Below, piece by piece: positions 60,841-64,000 of a stretch of DNA of 64,000 bases. Origin of the DNA: Kiloniellaceae bacterium (GTDB taxonomy: Bacteria > Pseudomonadota > Alphaproteobacteria > Kiloniellales > Kiloniellaceae). The DNA lies in contig WHTV01000001.1 in assembly GCA_009377535.1 (NCBI GenBank), forward strand, positions 106,421 to 170,420, in the 5' to 3' direction. Each line of letters opens with the position of its first letter. The first letter of the stretch is position 1. Position numbers and translations under genes: made by a program. A model generated the notes under the pieces. The model was not told the origin of the DNA. It saw only the letters and a list, made by a program, of their open reading frames with translations, and made no database searches.

Positions 60841-61800
60841 TCAGCTTCCGCCGCCGCCGGTCTTCCGCCCAGCGCGCGTGGGATCTTCCGGCAGCAGTCC
60901 CTCCGGCCGGAAGCGCAGCACCAGCTGCAGCATCAGCCCGATCAGGAAGGCCCGGATGTACTTGGCCTGGATGGCCATCTCCGTCGGCAGCTGATCGGTC
61001 GCGAACTCCGTCATCGACCAGATGATCCACACCACGGCAGCGCCGAGGATGGCGCCGCGATTGTTCCCGGAGCCGCCGAGGATCAGCATGATCCAGATGA
61101 GGAAGGTGGTGATCATGGGATCGATGCCTTCGGGCGTGATCGACCGGTTGAAGTGGGCCAGCAGCGCGCCGCCGAGGCCCATCAGGCAGGCCCCGAAAAG
61201 GAAGGCCTGGAGCCGGCGGAAGGCGATGTCCTTGCCGAGCGAGGCGGCCGCCGTCTCATTGTCGCGGATCGCCCGCATCATGCGGCCCCAGGGCGAGCGG
61301 AACTGGTGCTCGACCAGCAGGTAGACGAGCGCCAGGCAGAACAGCACCAATCCCAGGTAGGCAAGCTGCGAGAAGAGGTAGTCGAGATCGCCGAAGGGCC
61401 GCGGCAGGTTGTTGAGTCCGCGTGCCGAGTTGGTCAGCCAGTCCTCCGACTTGGCGACCAGGCGGATGATCTCCGCCACGCCGATGGTGGCGACCGCCAG
61501 GTAATCGGAGCGGAAGCGCAGCGTGATTTTGCCGATCGGCCAGGCAATCAGCCCGGCCATGACCATGGCCCCGATCCAGCCGACTGCCACTGGCAGTTCG
61601 AAGCCGCCGAGGCGGCCCTCGACCGCCGGCCCCGTGAGGATCGCGGAGGTATAGGCGCCGACCGCGAAGAAGCCGGCGATACCGGCGTTGAACAGGCCGG
61701 TCAGCCCCCACTGGATGTTGAGGCCCAGCGCCAGGATGGCGTAGATGCCGATGAAGATCGCCATGAAGACCGCGTAGTTCAGCAGGCCGAGCCATTCCAT
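60841..61800 (-). CDS. livM: branched-chain amino acid ABC transporter permease
   Basis: LGLNIQWGLTGLFNAGIAGFFAVGAYTSAIL; GGSGNNRGAILGAAVVW. Confidence 0.95.
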   Translation of the reverse strand: MEWLGLLNYAVFMAIFIGIYAILALGLNIQWGLTGLFNAGIAGFFAVGAYTSAILTGPAVEGRLGGFELPVAVGWIGAMVMAGLIAWPIGKITLRFRSDYLAVATIGVAEIIRLVAKSEDWLTNSARGLNNLPRPFGDLDYLFSQLAYLGLVLFCLALVYLLVEHQFRSPWGRMMRAIRDNETAAASLGKDIAFRRLQAFLFGACLMGLGGALLAHFNRSITPEGIDPMITTFLIWIMLILGGSGNNRGAILGAAVVWIIWSMTEFATDQLPTEMAIQAKYIRAFLIGLMLQLVLRFRPEGLLPEDPTRAGRKTGGGGS

Positions 61801-61813
61801 CGCGGGTCTCTCC

Positions 61814-62686
61814 TTACAGTACCTTGCCGCGCAGCAGGCCTGTCGGCCGCAGCGCCAGCATGATCAGCAGGACGGCGAAGGCCAGCGCCGACTTGTACTC
61901 CGACGGCAGGAAGATCACCGAGCACTCCTCGGCGATGCCGATGATCATGCCGCCGAGCACGGCGCCCTCGACGCGCCCGACGCCGCCGAGGATGGCGGCG
62001 GCGAACATCGGCAGCAGCATGTACCAGCCCATCAGCGACTTCAGCTCGGTGTTGATGCCGAGAAAGAAGCCGGCGGCAGCGCCGAGCAGGCCGATGATGG
62101 TCCAGGTCAGGATAGTGGTCAGCCGCGTGTCGATGCCGGAAAGCTGCGCCAGGTCCGGGTTGTCGGACATCGCGCGCATCGCCTTGCCCCAGCGCGTGTA
62201 GCCGAGGAAGAGCATCAGGGCGACGACCAGCACGACGGTGGCTGCCAGAGTCCAGAACTCGCGGTCCTTGATGCGGATTCCGAAGTAGCTCTCCGGCCGC
62301 ACGATGCCACCGACGTAGGTCAGCGAGTCGACGCCCCATACGACCTGCACAATGGCACGCAGCATGAGCGCAACGCCGAGCGAGGCGATCACCGTGAGGA
62401 TCGCGCTGCGCCGACGCAGGTGCTCGTAGAACAGCCAGTGCAGCCCGACAGCGATGCCCGCCGTCGCGATCATGGCAAAAGGCAGCGCCAGCCAGGGATT
62501 CATGCCGGTGCCGGCGACCAGCGCCAGCACCAGGAAGGCACCCATCGTCGCCATGTCGCCGTGCGCCAGATGGGCAAAGCGCAGCACCCCGAACACCAGA
62601 GTGATACCGATGGCGCCGAGCGCATAGATCGATCCCAGCACGATGCCGGGCACTAGGTAGAAGTTGAGGAAGCTCAGCAGGTCCAT
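61814..62686 (-). CDS. livH: branched-chain amino acid ABC transporter permease
   Basis: GIVLGSIYALGAIGITLVFGVLRFAHLAHGDMATMGAF; AAILGGVGRVEGAVLGGMIIG. Confidence 0.95.
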   Translation of the reverse strand: MDLLSFLNFYLVPGIVLGSIYALGAIGITLVFGVLRFAHLAHGDMATMGAFLVLALVAGTGMNPWLALPFAMIATAGIAVGLHWLFYEHLRRRSAILTVIASLGVALMLRAIVQVVWGVDSLTYVGGIVRPESYFGIRIKDREFWTLAATVVLVVALMLFLGYTRWGKAMRAMSDNPDLAQLSGIDTRLTTILTWTIIGLLGAAAGFFLGINTELKSLMGWYMLLPMFAAAILGGVGRVEGAVLGGMIIGIAEECSVIFLPSEYKSALAFAVLLIMLALRPTGLLRGKVL

Positions 62687-62703
62687 GTTCGGCCTTTCCC
62701 CGC

Positions 62704-63417
62704 TCAGCCGCCGAGAAACATCTGGGCGATCTCGCGGTCGGCCAACAGGTCGGCGCCGCTGCCCTCGGCGCGATTGCGGCCGGAGGCCAGCACGTAGGCG
62801 CGATCGGAGAAGGCCAGCGCCTGCTTGGCGTGCTGCTCGACCAGCAGCACGGCCACGCCGGCGGCGCGCACGTCGCGGATGATCTGGAAGATCTGTTCGC
62901 AGTAGCGGGGAGACAGCCCGGCCGTCGGCTCATCGAGCAGCAGCAGTTGCGGGTCGAGCATCAGGGCGCGGCCGAAGGCGACCATCTGACGCTGGCCGCC
63001 GGAGAGACTGCCGGCCGGCTTGCGGCGCTTCTCGACGAGATCGGGGAACAGGACGTAGACTCGCTCGAGCGCAGCTTCGAGTCCCTCCCTGCGCAGGAAG
63101 GCGCCCATCTCCAGGTTCTCCTGCACGGTCATTTCGCGGAACACGTTGTCGACCTGTGGCACGTAGCCGATGCCGCAACGCACGATGCGATTGGGCGGCC
63201 AGCCCGCGATGTCCTGGTCCTCGAAGCGGATGCTGCCCTGGCGCAGCCTTATCAGGCCGAAAATGGCCTTCAGGACCGTCGACTTGCCGGCGCCGTTGGG
63301 GCCGATGACGCCGACGATCTCGCGGCGGCCGACGGTGAGATCGATGCCGTGCAGGATGTCGGCGCCGCCGTAGCCCCCGACGGCTCCGGCGACGCTCAGG
63401 ATGGGATCTGCGGTCAT
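62704..63417 (-). CDS. livF: branched-chain amino acid ABC transporter ATP-binding protein
   Basis: GPNGAGKSTVLKAIFGL; SGGQRQMVAFGRALMLDPQLLLLDEPTAGLSP. Confidence 0.96.
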   Translation of the reverse strand: MTADPILSVAGAVGGYGGADILHGIDLTVGRREIVGVIGPNGAGKSTVLKAIFGLIRLRQGSIRFEDQDIAGWPPNRIVRCGIGYVPQVDNVFREMTVQENLEMGAFLRREGLEAALERVYVLFPDLVEKRRKPAGSLSGGQRQMVAFGRALMLDPQLLLLDEPTAGLSPRYCEQIFQIIRDVRAAGVAVLLVEQHAKQALAFSDRAYVLASGRNRAEGSGADLLADREIAQMFLGG

Positions 63418-64000
63418 GCCGTGCGTTCGCCGAGATAGGCTTCGAGAACCTGGTGATCGCGGCGCACGGTTTCGAAGTCGCCTTCGATCAGCACGCGCCC
63501 CTCGGCCATGCAGATGACCGGGTCGCAGAGCTTCTCGACGAAGGCCATGTCGTGCTCGACCAGCAGGAAGGTGAAGCCGCGCTCCTGGTTGAGGTTCTGG
63601 ATTTTCTCCTCCACCTCGCGCAGCAGAGTGCGGTTCACGCCGGCTGCCGGTTCGTCGAGCAGCACCAGCTTGGCCTCGGTCATCATGGTGCGGCCGAGCT
63701 CCAGCAGCTTCTTCTGACCGCCGGAGAGGTTGCCGGCGCGCTCCTGGGCCAGGTGGGAGAGGCCGAGGAAGGCGAGGGTGTCCTCGGCGCGCGCCCGCAC
63801 CTCCGCCTCGCGCCGCTGCACGCGCGCCGCGGTCAGCCAGTTGGCCCACAGGTGCTCGCCATCCTGCTGGTCGCACGCCACCATCAGGTTCTCCAGCACG
63901 GTCAGGCGAAAGAATTCGTGGGGGATCTGGAAGGTACGCACCATGCCGCGCGCAAAGCGCTTGTGCGGCGGCAGACGGGAGATGTCTTCGCCGAGGAACT
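63414..64000 (-). CDS. livG: branched-chain amino acid ABC transporter ATP-binding protein, 5'-truncated by the window edge
   Basis: FARGMVRTFQIPHEFFRLTVLENLMVA; LSGGQKKLLELGRTMMTEAKLVLLDEPAAGVN; frame open to base 64000. Confidence 0.95.
   Translation of the reverse strand, partial: FLGEDISRLPPHKRFARGMVRTFQIPHEFFRLTVLENLMVACDQQDGEHLWANWLTAARVQRREAEVRARAEDTLAFLGLSHLAQERAGNLSGGQKKLLELGRTMMTEAKLVLLDEPAAGVNRTLLREVEEKIQNLNQERGFTFLLVEHDMAFVEKLCDPVICMAEGRVLIEGDFETVRRDHQVLEAYLGERTA

Overview
This 64-kb window is a GC-rich chromosomal segment. The gene families (phasin, ectABCD-ask, EnvZ/OmpR pair, marine-type sortase, ELM1-like gene) suggest a halotolerant marine alphaproteobacterium, perhaps Rhodospirillales; that placement is inference. 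It opens inside proC and closes inside livG. Most of the window is housekeeping or accessory metabolism. Main blocks: aldo/keto reductase, YbaK, TetR and phasin genes; a hydroxyectoine cluster (ectR / ectA-B, ectC, ectD, ask); a MarR-OmpR-EnvZ chain; ilvE, gre, lrp and MFS genes; moaE-moaD-moeA-mobB-pgsA; uvrC, folB and a Ca/Na antiporter; msrB, yaiI and uvrB; a Gram-negative sortase with its dedicated target; aspC, amidase, MCP and argC; an atypical EF-G; GT2; a hybrid-less histidine kinase; msrP, lysR and trxB; GNAT; XRE-SulP; MFS; VOC; a three-gene ELM1 / 2OG-oxygenase / unknown 637-aa cluster; lrp; and livJ with livGFHM. I saw no rRNA, convincing tRNA, CRISPR array, prophage or IS transposase. 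The best candidates for something undescribed are: (i) a multi-hairpin minus-strand RNA at about 47639-47902 with its own promoter-like motif and intrinsic terminator; (ii) a 48-aa membrane protein coupled to the sortase/target pair and absent from the ORF track; (iii) the 637-aa protein with an Ig-like repeat pattern next to 2OG-oxygenase and ELM1 genes; (iv) an ectA-ectB fusion that depends on one 6-nt homopolymer; (v) a DnaA-box/AT-rich intergenic region; and (vi) a nested palindromic repeat element. All of this was read by eye; no searches or folding programs were run.
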